DNA of 64,000 bases from positions 124,001 to 188,000 of the forward strand of contig NZ_CDBL01000007.1 in NCBI RefSeq assembly GCF_000820005.1. The letters run 5' to 3'. The stretch's first letter is position 1. Each line of letters begins with the position of its first letter. This document shows positions 37,346-50,563 of this stretch, one piece after another. The position numbers and the translations under genes are program-made. Below the pieces are notes generated by a model, which saw only the letters and a list, made by a program, of their open reading frames with translations, had not been told where the DNA came from and did not search any database. The DNA comes from Aeromonas piscicola (GTDB lineage: Bacteria; Pseudomonadota; Gammaproteobacteria; Enterobacterales; Aeromonadaceae).

Positions 37346-37378
37346 AGGCTGATGACCCATTTTGGGCATCAGCCTTTA
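37346..37378 (+). terminator. Rho-independent terminator of ubiI
   Basis: AGGCTGATG with a one-base bulge and CCC, loop ATTTT, then GGGCATCAGCCT and TTTAAT. Confidence 0.8.
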
Positions 37379-37722
37379 ATCTGGGTGGTGGGCGAAACGT
37401 TTTTCTTCAAATTGTGACGAAACGGTAAAAATCAAAATTTAATCTCGTGTGAGTCGCTGTTCGACTGTTTTTATCACTGTTTTTACCTTAGTGTCTGGGG
37501 TCTGTTTACTGGCGGTGGATTAGTTTTTTTTGAGCGGCAGGCTCGCCCGCTTGTCATATAATCCGCTGCGTTCAAGGAATCACTCTTGCCCCGCGGGGCT
37601 GGAACGAGCACAGACTCCGACTGTCTCTTCTCTTTCTGTTGCACAGGCGATTGAATGTCCTGTTGGCTGTCAGGGGAGGGCGGATTGCGAGTGTTGTCGC
37701 GAACGCTTAAGGAAACACAGCG
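37378..37722 (+). promoter_or_regulatory. gcvT upstream region
   Basis: This gene-free stretch precedes the glycine cleavage operon. It starts AT-rich, with a run of eight T near 37524-37531, and has a perfect -10 hexamer TATAAT at 37557-37562; no good -35 is spaced 17 bases upstream. I looked for the glycine riboswitch common before gcvT and did not find its conserved core. Control by GcvA-like regulators is possible, but sites cannot be assigned by eye. Confidence 0.4.
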
Positions 37723-38820
37723 ATGATCCAGACTACAGTACTGCATCCCAAGCACCTGGAAGCCGGCGCCAAAATGGTGGACTTCCACGGTTGGGAAATG
37801 CCCATCAACTACGGCTCCCAGCTGGAAGAGCACCATGCGGTGCGCACCGATGCCGGCATGTTCGACGTCTCCCACATGACCATAGTCGACTTGACCGGCG
37901 AACGGGTCAAAGCCTTCCTGCAACACCTGCTGGCCAACGACGTGGCCAAACTCACAGTCCCGGGCAAGGCCCTCTACAGCGGCATGCTCAACCCCGATGG
38001 TGGCGTCATTGATGACCTCATTACCTATTATCTGACCGATACCTTCTACCGTCTGGTGGTGAACTCCGCCACCCGCGAGAAGGATCTGGCCTGGATCCGC
38101 CACCACGCCATCGATTTTGCCGTGAGCGTGACCGAACGTCCCGAGCTCGCCATGATCGCGGTACAGGGCCCCAACGCCAAGGCCAAGGCGGCCAAGGTGT
38201 TCACCCCTGAGCAGAACGCGACAGTGGAAGGGATGAAGCCCTTCTTCGGCGTGCAGGCAGGGGATCTCTTTATCGCCACTACCGGTTACACAGGTGAAGA
38301 CGGTTATGAAATCGTGGTGCCGCAAGAGAAGGCGTGCGACCTGTGGCAGGCGCTGCTGGATAACGGCGTGGCGCCGTGCGGACTGGGCGCGCGGGATACC
38401 CTGCGCCTCGAAGCCGGCATGAACCTCTACAGCCAGGATATGGACGAGAGCATCAGCCCGCTCGCCGCCAACATGGCCTGGACCCTGGCCTTCGAGCCGG
38501 CCTCCCGCCAGTTTATCGGTCGCGCCGCGCTGGAGGCACAAAAAGCGGCGGGTACCCAGCCCAAGCAGGTCGGTCTGGTGATGGAAGAGAAGGGCGTACT
38601 GCGTGCCGGCATGCCGGTCACCTTCACCACCGCCAGCGGCGAGAAACGGGAAGGTGTGATCACCTCCGGCTCTTTCTCGCCGACCCTGGGCTACAGTATT
38701 GCCCTGGCGCGAGTGCCTCGCGACATCGGCGAGCAGGCCGAGGTGGAGATCCGCAAGAAGCTGGTCACCGTCAAAGTCACCAAGCCCGCTTTCGTGCGTA
38801 ACGGCCAGAAGCTGGTGTAA
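37723..38820 (+). CDS. gcvT: Aminomethyltransferase, glycine cleavage T protein
   Basis: T protein (365 residues) that passes the methylene carbon from aminomethyl-lipoyl-H protein to tetrahydrofolate and releases ammonia. Motifs: [13 protein letters not shown] near 20, GMFDVSHM near 46, [10 protein letters not shown] near 188-197, [20 protein letters not shown] near 220-240. AAGGA lies upstream of ATG 37723. It is first of gcvT-gcvH-gcvP; lpd is elsewhere. Confidence 0.96.
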   Translation: MIQTTVLHPKHLEAGAKMVDFHGWEMPINYGSQLEEHHAVRTDAGMFDVSHMTIVDLTGERVKAFLQHLLANDVAKLTVPGKALYSGMLNPDGGVIDDLITYYLTDTFYRLVVNSATREKDLAWIRHHAIDFAVSVTERPELAMIAVQGPNAKAKAAKVFTPEQNATVEGMKPFFGVQAGDLFIATTGYTGEDGYEIVVPQEKACDLWQALLDNGVAPCGLGARDTLRLEAGMNLYSQDMDESISPLAANMAWTLAFEPASRQFIGRAALEAQKAAGTQPKQVGLVMEEKGVLRAGMPVTFTTASGEKREGVITSGSFSPTLGYSIALARVPRDIGEQAEVEIRKKLVTVKVTKPAFVRNGQKLV

Positions 38821-38913
38821 CAACCCCATTGCGGCGAAGGGGCAGCCCTTCGCCAGTACCCCTTGTACGCGGTCCAGGTACAAGTGATCCAAGTGAATAA
38901 GAAGGAAGCACAA

Positions 38914-39303
38914 ATGAGCCATATCCCGAGCGAACTGAAATATGCCACCTCCCACGAGTGGATCCGTGTTGAAGCCAACGGCGAGGCCGTGGTCGGTATC
39001 ACCGAGCACGCCCAGGATCTGCTGGGAGACATGGTGTTTATCGACCTGCCGGAAGTGGGCAAGCAAATTGGCGCCGGCGATGACTGCGCCGTGGCCGAGT
39101 CGGTCAAGGCCGCCTCCGACATCTACAGTCCGGCGAGCGGCGAAATCATCGCCGTCAACGAAGAGCTGGAAGGCAGCCCGGAGCTGGTCAACTCAGACCC
39201 CTACGGCGCCGGCTGGCTGTTCCGCATCAAGCTGGATGACGCGGGCGAGCTCGCCAACCTGCTGGATGCCGAAGGCTACCAGAACGTGGTGGACGAAGAG
39301 TAA
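38914..39303 (+). CDS. gcvH: Glycine cleavage H protein
   Basis: Lipoyl carrier protein of 129 residues. The lipoylated Lys is in [12 protein letters not shown] (about Lys 65); the fold strand [14 protein letters not shown] opens the protein. ATG 38914, with AAGGAAG upstream, matches the family start. It shuttles aminomethyl between P and T proteins. A stable GC hairpin 7 bases after the stop may lower read-through into gcvP. Confidence 0.96.
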   Translation: MSHIPSELKYATSHEWIRVEANGEAVVGITEHAQDLLGDMVFIDLPEVGKQIGAGDDCAVAESVKAASDIYSPASGEIIAVNEELEGSPELVNSDPYGAGWLFRIKLDDAGELANLLDAEGYQNVVDEE

Positions 39304-39309
39304 TGCCCC

Positions 39310-39339
39310 CGGGCCCTGCCAACACGGCAGGGCCCGTTT
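39310..39339 (+). terminator. GC-rich hairpin between gcvH and gcvP
   Basis: CGGGCCCTGCC, loop AACAC, GGCAGGGCCCG, then TTTG. The short T-run suggests partial termination or 3'-end protection. The remaining 250 bases to gcvP hold no credible gene; GGCCTTGCCAGGAGGCAAGCTGGCC-like pairing near 39410-39435 could fold. Confidence 0.6.
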
Positions 39340-39588
39340 GTATGACCGCAAGCCGGACACACGCCGGCTGGTGGAAGGGTGAAGTCGCCCGCGCCCGCCG
39401 TTTGTCAGCCTGGCCTTGCCAGGAGGCAAGCTGGCCGGTAAGCAACAAGGCGATCCCCTGTCGATGCTGCCGCAGCATCCGGTGCCGCACCCTGTCTGCG
39501 GGACCCAGAACATGAGTGGAGTCGGTATCAGCCGGCTATCAGGAACATCAGGTCTTGGTTATCAGGACTTAATACCAGGAATAGGGAA

Positions 39589-42465
<2,877 letters not shown>

Positions 42466-42506
42466 TCGCGGTGCAGAGTGAATGAGGGTTAGCTACCCGA
42501 TAAAAC

Positions 42507-42536
42507 CAAGGCCACCCCAGCGGGTGGCCTTGTTGT
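42507..42536. terminator. Bidirectional terminator between gcvP and the small exported protein gene
   Basis: CAAGGCCACCC, loop CAGC, GGGTGGCCTTG, followed by TTGTT on the plus strand and GTTTTA on the minus strand. Confidence 0.8.
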
Positions 42537-42592
42537 TTGTGGCGCATATCTGACATGACATCACGCCGGAGTCTTCGCAGCCTCGGGCTGCG

Positions 42593-42838
42593 TCAGGACT
42601 TGGCCGGTGCAAGCAGGGCCAGTGCTTTGGCCAGGGCATCGACGGATTCCTGATGCTTGCCCGCCTTGTGCAGGGTTTCCCCTTCGGCGCGCAGCCTTTT
42701 CACCTCGGCCAGTTGCTCTGCACTGAGGGCCGGGCCTTTGGCGAGGGCGTCATCGATGCTCTTCATGTCTGCAGGGCAGTGAAAGGCGAGGGCGTTGCCG
42801 GCAAAGAGCAGGCCGATCATCAGCAGTTTGGTTTTCAT
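42593..42838 (-). CDS. Small exported hypothetical protein
   Basis: Protein of 81 residues with a clear signal peptide (MKTKLLMIGLLFAGNALA, cleavage before FHCPAD). The mature part is about 60 residues, mostly helical, with LRAEGETLHKAGKHQESVDALAKAL resembling a single TPR-like hairpin (written here in pieces: LRAEGETLHKAG and HQESVDALAKAL). ATG 42838 has GAGGTAA five bases upstream. No function is known to me; it is probably periplasmic. Confidence 0.7.
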   Translation of the reverse strand: MKTKLLMIGLLFAGNALAFHCPADMKSIDDALAKGPALSAEQLAEVKRLRAEGETLHKAGKHQESVDALAKALALLAPAKS

Positions 42839-42968
42839 GTTTGTTACCTCAAGGAGGGGGCTCATCAAGGATAGCGCGCCCCTTGCAGGGCCGGTTGGGT
42901 TGATGTGGGCAGGAAGCAAGCGGTACCATAACTGTTTAGCTCATTAATGAGCCACACAGGGAGACTCA

Positions 42969-44261
42969 ATGTCACTCACAAGGTTGCTGTCACCCTTGGC
43001 CAGTCTGGTGATTTTTATCCTGGGCCACGGCATGTTCAATACCCTGCTGACGGTGCGCCTCTCGGCCGAGCAGGTGTCGGTGCAAGCCATAGGCCTGGTG
43101 TCGGCCGCCTATTTTGGCGGTCTGGTGCTGGGCGCTTTCGTCAATGCGCGCCTCATCATACGGGTCGGCCATATCCGGGCTTATGCGGCCTACGCCTCCC
43201 TGCTCTGTTTTCTGTTTCTGCTGCACGGCATGGTGGTGGAACCCGTCAGCTGGGCGGCGCTGCGGCTGGTGGGGGGCTTTGCCACCGGCGGCCTGTTCGT
43301 GGTGCTGGAGTCCTGGATGCTGGTCTCTAGTTCCCCGGCCAATCGGGGGCGGCTGATGTCGCTCTACATGATCCTGCTCTACGGATCACTGGCCATGGGC
43401 CAATTGGTGCTCAAGTGGGTGGATCCCATGGTGCTGACACCGTTTGCCCTGTGTGCCATGGCGGCCACCCTGTCGGTGGTGCCGCTTGCGCTCTCCCGGG
43501 TGGCGACACCGGCCATGGTGGCGCCCCAACCTGTCGGGGTGATCGAGCTGGTGCGGCTCACCCCGGCGGGCATGGGCAGCAGTTTCACCTCCGGTCTTAT
43601 CCTCGGCGCCATCTACGGTCTGTTGCCGCTTTATTTTACCGATAGCGGTGCTTCGCTTTCGCGGGTGGCGGACATGATGGCGCTGGTGATCCTGGGGGGC
43701 ATGTGCCTGCAGTATCCCATTGGCCGGGTCTCTGATCGCTATGACCGGCGGCTGGTGATCCTGCTGCTCAGTGCCGTGCTGACCCTGCTCGCTTTGCTGA
43801 TGGTGTTGTTGCCCGAGGATTGGCGCGAGCCGATCGCCGGCGTCTTGGTGTTCTTGCTGGGGGGGATGGCGTTCTCCATTTATCCCCTGAGTCTGAGCCA
43901 TGCCTGCGATGAGCTGCGCCCGGATCAGGTGCTGGGGGCCAATCAGGGATTGCTGCTCGCCTACAGTTTGGGCGCCATGATAGGGCCATTGCTGGCGCCT
44001 TTTGTCATGATGCAGTTCGGGCCACAGGGGCTGTTTGTCTACTTTGCCCTGTGCGGCGCCTTGCTGACGGCTTATCTGGGCTGGCGCAAGCGGCAGCGGG
44101 CCCCCATTCCGCTGGCCGAGCATCAGGTGTTCATGCCGGTACCGCCCAATACCCCCATGACAGCGGAGCTGGAGCCGAGAACGGATCTGGCGGGGGAGGC
44201 TGTCCCTGCCAGTTATGCCACGCCTGAGTCGTCCGGGCCGCAGGATATGAAGGCCAGCTAG
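42969..44261 (+). CDS. MFS transporter, YcaD-like
   Basis: Twelve-helix inner-membrane transporter of 430 residues, resembling E. coli YcaD: VSAAYFGGLVLGAFVNARLI with the motif A-like loop, VGGFATGGLFVVLESWML, and NRGRLMSLYMILLYG. The last 40 or so residues form a cytoplasmic Pro/Glu-rich tail. The substrate is unknown for the family. Its 3' terminator is shared with convergent ahpF. Confidence 0.85.
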   Translation: MSLTRLLSPLASLVIFILGHGMFNTLLTVRLSAEQVSVQAIGLVSAAYFGGLVLGAFVNARLIIRVGHIRAYAAYASLLCFLFLLHGMVVEPVSWAALRLVGGFATGGLFVVLESWMLVSSSPANRGRLMSLYMILLYGSLAMGQLVLKWVDPMVLTPFALCAMAATLSVVPLALSRVATPAMVAPQPVGVIELVRLTPAGMGSSFTSGLILGAIYGLLPLYFTDSGASLSRVADMMALVILGGMCLQYPIGRVSDRYDRRLVILLLSAVLTLLALLMVLLPEDWREPIAGVLVFLLGGMAFSIYPLSLSHACDELRPDQVLGANQGLLLAYSLGAMIGPLLAPFVMMQFGPQGLFVYFALCGALLTAYLGWRKRQRAPIPLAEHQVFMPVPPNTPMTAELEPRTDLAGEAVPASYATPESSGPQDMKAS

Positions 44262-44281
44262 CGGTCACTGAATCACGTGGA

Positions 44282-44314
44282 TAAAAAGCCGACTCCAGGG
44301 AGTCGGCTTTTTAT
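44282..44314. terminator. Bidirectional terminator between the MFS gene and ahpF
   Basis: TAAAAAGCCGACTCC, AG, GGAGTCGGCTTTTTA; T-runs on both strands. Confidence 0.9.
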
Positions 44315-44328
44315 TTGCAACGGGACTA

Positions 44329-45921
44329 TCAGGCGGTCACGGCATCGGCCTTGGCGGATGTCTCGGTGGCGTCCGGCGCCGCATTGCGGATGAGGTAATC
44401 AAATGCCCCCAGCGCTGCGGTCGCCCCTGCGCCCATGGAGATGATGATCTGCTTGAACGGCACCGTAGTGGCGTCACCGGCAGCATAGACCCCGGGCAGG
44501 GAAGTGGCGCCCTTGGTGTCGATCTCGATCTCGCCGAAGCGGGTCAGTGCCACCTCGCTCCCCTTGAGGAACTCGGTGTTCGGCACCAGACCGATCTGGA
44601 CGAAGATACCGGCGACCGCCAGGTGCTTGATCTCACCCGTGGTGCGGTCCTCGTAATCCATACCCACCACCTTGCTGCCGTCACCGATCACTTCCGTGGT
44701 GCGGGCGCTCATGATGATGTCGATGTTGCCCATGGAGCGGGCTTTCTTCTGCAGCACCTCGTCGGCGCGCAGGGTATCGGCAAATTCCACCACTGTGACG
44801 TGCTCGACGATGCCGGCGAGATCGATGGCTGCTTCGATACCGGAGTTACCGCCACCGATCACTGCCACCCGCTTGCCCTTGAAGAAGGGACCGTCGCAGT
44901 GGGGGCAGTAGGCTACGCCCTTGGTGCGGTATTCGAGTTCGCCAGGCACGTTCAGGTCACGCCAGCGGGCACCGGTCGCCAGGATCACGGCGCGGCTCTT
45001 CAGCGTGGCACCAGAGGCCAGCGCCACATTCACATAGCCGTCCTTGCTGATGGCTGCGGCACGCTGCTCGGTGATCACTTCCACACCGTACTGCTTGACG
45101 TGCTGCTCCAGGCTTGCAGCCAGCTTGGGACCTTCGGTGTAGGGCACGGAGATGAAGTTCTCGATGCCGACCGTGTCCATCACCTGACCACCAAAACGCT
45201 CTGCGACGATGGCGGTACGAATGCCTTTACGGGCGGCATAGATGGCTGCTGCGGCACCAGCCGGGCCACCACCCACTACCAGCACATCGTAAGGCGCTTT
45301 TTCATTGAGCTCTTCAGCCTTGCGTTCTGCGGCGCCGGTGTCGAGCTTGGCAATGATCTCTTCCAGCGAGATACGGCCCTGGCTGAACGGCTGACCGTTC
45401 ATGTAGACGTTCGGCACCGCCATGATCTGGCGCTCGTTCACTTCGTCCTGGAACAGGGCACCGTCGATCATGGTGTGGGTGATACCGGGATTCAGGGTCG
45501 CCATCAGGTTCAGCGCCTGTACCACGTCCGGGCAGTTGTGGCAGGAGAGGGAGATATAGGTCTCGAAGTGAAATTCGCCCTTCAGCTGCTTGATCTGCTC
45601 CAGCACGGCCGGATCTGTCTTGGAAGGGTGGCCGCCGCTTTGCAGCAAGGCGAGCACCAGAGAGGTAAATTCATGACCCATGGGGATGCCGGCAAAATGA
45701 ACGCGCGGGGCTTGGCCCTGTGGTGCAACGCTCATGGAAGGCTTGCGGGCATTGCTGCCATCAGTCATGGCAATTTTGGGGGACATCTCGCTGATCTCGG
45801 TGGCCAATGCCAGCAGCTCTGCGGATTTGTCACTGTCGTTGCCGGACACGCTGATCTCGATGGGATTGACGATGTACTGCAGATAGGTGTTCAGCTGTTG
45901 TTTGAGGTTGGTATCCAACAT
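44329..45921 (-). CDS. ahpF: Alkyl hydroperoxide reductase subunit F
   Basis: Flavoprotein disulfide reductase of 530 residues that recharges AhpC with electrons from NADH. The N-terminal double-thioredoxin-fold domain has the SCHNCPDV disulfide (about 129-132); the thioredoxin-reductase-like part has [19 protein letters not shown] near 215, the CPHC pair near 345, and [17 protein letters not shown] for NAD binding. It lies downstream of ahpC across a gap of 93 bases containing a hairpin. Confidence 0.96.
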   Translation of the reverse strand: MLDTNLKQQLNTYLQYIVNPIEISVSGNDSDKSAELLALATEISEMSPKIAMTDGSNARKPSMSVAPQGQAPRVHFAGIPMGHEFTSLVLALLQSGGHPSKTDPAVLEQIKQLKGEFHFETYISLSCHNCPDVVQALNLMATLNPGITHTMIDGALFQDEVNERQIMAVPNVYMNGQPFSQGRISLEEIIAKLDTGAAERKAEELNEKAPYDVLVVGGGPAGAAAAIYAARKGIRTAIVAERFGGQVMDTVGIENFISVPYTEGPKLAASLEQHVKQYGVEVITEQRAAAISKDGYVNVALASGATLKSRAVILATGARWRDLNVPGELEYRTKGVAYCPHCDGPFFKGKRVAVIGGGNSGIEAAIDLAGIVEHVTVVEFADTLRADEVLQKKARSMGNIDIIMSARTTEVIGDGSKVVGMDYEDRTTGEIKHLAVAGIFVQIGLVPNTEFLKGSEVALTRFGEIEIDTKGATSLPGVYAAGDATTVPFKQIIISMGAGATAALGAFDYLIRNAAPDATETSAKADAVTA

Positions 45922-45974
45922 CTTCGAATTCCTTCTTAATGATTGCGGGTCGGCGTTTTGTCAGGCCAGAAAGC

Positions 45975-46000
45975 AGACCGGCCCTTGAATGGGCCGGTCT
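45975..46000 (-). terminator. Hairpin between ahpC and ahpF
   Basis: A 10-bp stem AGACCGGCCC with a 6-base loop and no strong T-run. It probably attenuates transcription so that ahpC exceeds ahpF, as expected for this pair. Confidence 0.6.
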
Positions 46001-46014
46001 TGGAAGCGGGAGGC

Positions 46015-46581
46015 TTAGATTTTGCCTACCAGATCCAGGGACGGGGCCAGGGTGGCATCGCCTTCTTTCCACTTGGCCGGGCACACTTCACCCGGGTGGG
46101 AAGCAACGTACTGGGCCGCTTTGACTTTGCGCAGCAGTTCCAGCGCGTCACGGCCGATACCGCCAGCGTTGATCTCAACGATCTGGATGATGCCCTGCGG
46201 GTCGATGACGAAGGTACCGCGGTCAGCCAGACCGGCTTCTTCGATCATGACGCCGAAGTTGCGGGTGATGGCGCCAGTCGGGTCACCAATCATCGGATAC
46301 TGGATCTTCTGGATGGTGTCGGAGGTGTCGTGCCATGCCTTGTGGGTGAAGTGGGTGTCGGTAGAGACAGAGTAGATCTCGACGCCCAGTTTCTTGAATT
46401 CGGCGTAGTTGTCAGCCAGGTCACCCAGCTCGGTCGGGCAAACGAAGGTGAAGTCAGCCGGGTAGAAGAACACCACGGACCACTTGCCTTTCAGGTCAGC
46501 GTCAGACACCTGAACGAATTTGCCATTGTGGTAGGCGGTAGCATTGAACGGCTTGATTTCAGTGTTGATGTAGGTAGACAT
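46015..46581 (-). CDS. ahpC: Alkyl hydroperoxide reductase subunit C (peroxiredoxin)
   Basis: Typical 2-Cys peroxiredoxin, 188 residues. The peroxidatic Cys is in [14 protein letters not shown] (Cys 48) and the resolving Cys in [10 protein letters not shown] near 166-170. It reduces hydrogen peroxide and organic hydroperoxides, with AhpF as reductant. The upstream 46718-46732 holds a near-palindrome that could be part of an OxyR site. Confidence 0.97.
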   Translation of the reverse strand: MSTYINTEIKPFNATAYHNGKFVQVSDADLKGKWSVVFFYPADFTFVCPTELGDLADNYAEFKKLGVEIYSVSTDTHFTHKAWHDTSDTIQKIQYPMIGDPTGAITRNFGVMIEEAGLADRGTFVIDPQGIIQIVEINAGGIGRDALELLRKVKAAQYVASHPGEVCPAKWKEGDATLAPSLDLVGKI

Positions 46582-46717
46582 GTATTAGCTCCTTGGTGAT
46601 GTACATATGCCTGTCTGGTATTGAAGAGTCTGTCCGGACCAGGCGTTTAACGTTCAATGGATTCATCATAGGGGCTTCTCCTAATCGGTTAAAGCCGCAA
46701 TTTTGAATCACTTCAAT

Positions 46718-46732
46718 CTATCTATTAGATAG
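46718..46732 (-). promoter_or_regulatory. Palindrome upstream of ahpC, possible OxyR-type site
   Basis: CTATCTA-T-TAGATAG lies about 140 bases before ahpC. OxyR sites consist of spaced ATAG/CTAT half-sites; two are visible here, but the full four-part spacing is not. The assignment is tentative. Confidence 0.3.
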
Positions 46733-46930
46733 CCTGCCGCTGCTGTACCTAACATGAATATTTCTGACGTGCAGAGGTAACCCCTTGTCGAGATTCAACA
46801 TCTGTGCGGCTCCCTGGTTTTTCAAGGGTCGAATGGGCATCTTTCTCAGGGGGGATTGGGCGTGGCGGTGGCGTGCTGCGTGGAACACGTAAAAAGAGGG
46901 GGCCCTGGGACAGGGCAGGATAGTGCAGAT

Positions 46931-47105
46931 AAAAAAATCCCGGCGCTGTCGTGAGGACAAGGCCGGGTCATCAAACAAGGAATGGCTATATAAACAAAAG
47001 CTTTACAGCAAAGACTAACTACGGGGTGTGCAAACTTGCAGACATATGAGAGGAAGAGGCTGGGTGCACAATCCCTCGTCTCCCCCTCGGCAACTATTGC
47101 ATGGG
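46931..47105 (-). ncRNA. Candidate small RNA in the ahpC to CBS-gene gap
   Basis: The 660-base stretch 46582-47241 has no credible gene. On the minus strand a CRP palindrome (47116-47131) and TATTAT (47109-47114) are followed, about 140-170 bases on, by a terminator (CCGGC stem with a long loop, then seven T, 46931-46967). This is a promoter-to-terminator layout without an open frame. It could equally be the 3' leader and terminator of the CBS-protein transcript. I recognise no known RNA family. Confidence 0.3.
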
Positions 47106-47115
47106 GAGATAATAG

Positions 47116-47131
47116 TGTGATGCAGATCACA
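47116..47131. promoter_or_regulatory. Perfect CRP-binding palindrome
   Basis: TGTGATGCAGATCACA matches TGTGA-N6-TCACA exactly on both arms. It is about 110 bases beyond the 3' end of the CBS gene and 535 bases upstream of ahpC, so its target is unclear; see the candidate small RNA. Confidence 0.6.
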
Positions 47132-47241
47132 AAGCAAGGTTGTGATGTAAATTTTCAATCAAAATGAAAGTATTTCAGCTTTATTGCCGATTTCATGTGC
47201 TGAAAACGCTTTTATTGTAATTTTATTACATGATTTCAAGA

Positions 47242-47688
47242 TCAGAAATCGCTGGGCGGCTCCTGTTCTTCCATCAGTTCGAGCAGGTTGATGGCAACCG
47301 CAATGAAATCCGACTCCGTGACTATGCCTATCAGCTTGCGCCCCTTGAGCACCGGCAGACAGCCATATTTGTGCCGCTGCAGGTAGAGGGCCGCCTCCTT
47401 GATACCCGCGTGGGGATCCACGCTCGCCACCTGGCGGGTCATGATCTCGTCGAGCTGGACGCTGTCGGTGAATTCCGCTTCCCGCTCCGGGTTGATGAGC
47501 AGCAGTTTGGACTCGCGGGTGGCCAGGATGTCGGTGAGGGTGACCAGACCCAGCAGATGATGGTGTTCGTCGACGATGGGAATATGGCGGATCCGCTCCT
47601 GCTGCATCAGATCCATCGCCTGCTTGACGCTGTTTTCCGGACCCAGGGTGAAGGGATGTTCTGTCATGATATCGGATAAGGTCATCAT
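47242..47688 (-). CDS. CBS-domain pair protein
   Basis: Protein of 148 residues consisting of two CBS motifs: DIMTEHPFTLGPENSVKQAM...RHIPIVDEHHHLLGLVTLTD (about 6-55) and EIMTRQVASVDPHAGIKEAA...GCLPVLKGRKLIGIVTESDF (about 80-130). Such stand-alone pairs bind adenine nucleotides and act as energy sensors. The start has AGGAGG six bases upstream. No partner enzyme is adjacent. Confidence 0.88.
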   Translation of the reverse strand: MMTLSDIMTEHPFTLGPENSVKQAMDLMQQERIRHIPIVDEHHHLLGLVTLTDILATRESKLLLINPEREAEFTDSVQLDEIMTRQVASVDPHAGIKEAALYLQRHKYGCLPVLKGRKLIGIVTESDFIAVAINLLELMEEQEPPSDF

Positions 47689-47899
47689 GGTGGGCCTCCT
47701 TGTGTATCTGCTTTCACCCTAGCCCAGCCCCCGCAGGCAAAACATGATCAGGGTCAATACAGACCATTAAAGAATCATTAACGCGCAAGCGTTCACAAAA
47801 ACGAGCGCTATCCCTTGTCTCTCTTGGGTTTTTGGTCTTTTGGGTTGCCTTGGAAGAGGGGGATAACTAGACTAGCCGCCGATTCCCCCGAGGTGAAAG

Positions 47900-48952
47900 A
47901 TGCAAGTATCCGATTTTCATTTTGATCTGCCAGACGAGCTGATTGCCCGCTATCCGATGGCAGAGCGTACCGCCAGCCGCCTGTTGCAGCTCGATGGTCA
48001 AAGCGGCGCCCTGCGCCATGGTCAATTTGTGGACGTGCTGGACCAGCTCAACCCCGGCGATCTGCTGGTATTCAACAACACCCGTGTCATTCCGGCGCGC
48101 ATGTTTGGCCAGAAGGCCAGCGGCGGCAAGCTGGAGGTACTGGTGGAGCGCATCCTGGACGAGCACAGCGTGCTGGCTCACGTGCGGGCCTCCAAGGCGC
48201 CCAAGCCGGGCACCCGGATGATCATGGATGGTGGGGTGGAAGCCGAGATGCGGGCCCGCCACGATGCCCTGTTCGAGATCCATTTTCTCGACCCGCGCCC
48301 GGTGCTGGAGATTCTGGAAGCCATAGGCCACATGCCGCTGCCGCCTTATATCGACCGTCCCGATGAGGACGCCGACAAGGAGCGCTACCAGACCGTTTAC
48401 AATCAGAAGCCGGGTGCCGTGGCGGCGCCGACCGCCGGCCTGCACTTCGATGAGCCGCTGCTGGCAAAGATCCGCGCCAAGGGGGTTGAAACGGCCTTCG
48501 TCACCCTGCATGTAGGGGCGGGGACCTTCCAGCCGGTGCGGGTGGACAAGATTGAAGATCACCACATGCACTCCGAGTATGCCGAAGTGCCTCAGGAGGT
48601 GGTGGATGCCATAGCTGCAACTCGCGCCCGGGGTGGCCGGGTGATTGCGGTGGGGACCACCTCGGTACGCTCCCTGGAGAGCGCCGCCAAGGTGACCCTG
48701 GCCCAGGGCAAGCCGTTGGCGCCGTTTTTCAGCGACACCGACATCTTCATCTTCCCAGGCTACGAGTTCCAGATTGTCGATGCCATGGTCACCAACTTCC
48801 ACCTGCCCGAATCCACCCTGATCATGCTGGTCAGCGCCTTCGCCGGGTACGATCAGGTGATGGCGGCTTATCAGGCGGCTGTGACCGAGAATTACCGTTT
48901 CTTCAGCTACGGGGACGCCATGTTCGTCACCCGTCGCCGGGCAGTGGCATAA
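47900..48952 (+). CDS. queA: S-adenosylmethionine:tRNA ribosyltransferase-isomerase
   Basis: Queuosine biosynthesis enzyme (350 residues) that turns the preQ1 base in tRNA into epoxyqueuosine using the ribosyl part of SAM. Family marks: [12 protein letters not shown] at the N-terminus, [14 protein letters not shown] near 55, [14 protein letters not shown] near 175, [13 protein letters not shown] near 205, and [17 protein letters not shown] near 300. It heads queA-tgt-yajC-secD-secF, the common gammaproteobacterial order. Confidence 0.97.
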   Translation: MQVSDFHFDLPDELIARYPMAERTASRLLQLDGQSGALRHGQFVDVLDQLNPGDLLVFNNTRVIPARMFGQKASGGKLEVLVERILDEHSVLAHVRASKAPKPGTRMIMDGGVEAEMRARHDALFEIHFLDPRPVLEILEAIGHMPLPPYIDRPDEDADKERYQTVYNQKPGAVAAPTAGLHFDEPLLAKIRAKGVETAFVTLHVGAGTFQPVRVDKIEDHHMHSEYAEVPQEVVDAIAATRARGGRVIAVGTTSVRSLESAAKVTLAQGKPLAPFFSDTDIFIFPGYEFQIVDAMVTNFHLPESTLIMLVSAFAGYDQVMAAYQAAVTENYRFFSYGDAMFVTRRRAVA

Positions 48953-49007
48953 GCCTCGCCCTTTATACCGGGCCTTTGGGCTCTCTATTGTCAGACTGTT
49001 TATCTGA

Positions 49008-50159
<1,152 letters not shown>

Positions 50160-50209
50160 CAACGATATATAAGCTAGTTATCAAATCTACATCAATAAGA
50201 GGTTGTTAA

Positions 50210-50545
50210 ATGAGCATTATCTCCAAGGCGTATGCAGAAGGCGCAGTTCCGGGTGCACAGGGTGGTGGTATGGAAATGATCATCATGCTGGCCGTGTTCG
50301 GCCTTATCTTCTACTTCATGATCTATCGTCCCCAGGCCAAGCGCGCCAAGACTCATCGTGACCTGATGAGCTCCCTGGCCAAGGGTGATGAAGTGCTCAC
50401 TTCCGGTGGCCTGGTTGGCAAGATCGCCAAGGTGTCCGCCGATAGCGAATACATAGTGCTGGCCCTGAATGATCAGACTCAAGTCACCATCAAACGTGAT
50501 TTCGTCTCTGCCGTTCTGCCCAAGGGTTCTATTCAGTCCCTTTAA
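50210..50545 (+). CDS. yajC: Sec translocon accessory protein YajC
   Basis: Small inner-membrane protein of 111 residues with one helix (MEMIIMLAVFGLIFYFMIYRP split at about 18-37) followed by a basic cytosolic domain (PQAKRAKTHRDLMSSLAKGDEV). It joins SecD and SecF in the accessory complex of SecYEG. Spacing to secD is 18 bases. Confidence 0.95.
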   Translation: MSIISKAYAEGAVPGAQGGGMEMIIMLAVFGLIFYFMIYRPQAKRAKTHRDLMSSLAKGDEVLTSGGLVGKIAKVSADSEYIVLALNDQTQVTIKRDFVSAVLPKGSIQSL

Positions 50546-50563
50546 TCTCCCGAGGAGCACAGC

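Noticed and set aside
37308-37722. Glycine riboswitch before gcvT
   Set aside because: The conserved glycine aptamer core and tandem layout were not found in the leader.
37483-39066. Long minus-strand open frame across gcvT (527 residues)
   Set aside because: Antisense shadow of a clearly conserved gene in GC-rich DNA; no ribosome-binding site or homology. The same applies to minus-strand frames over 606-1913, 39598-41394 and 50702-52198.
46846-47130. Minus-strand frame of 94 residues in the ahpC to CBS-gene gap
   Set aside because: It begins with GTG within the CRP palindrome and crosses a terminator; not credible as a gene.
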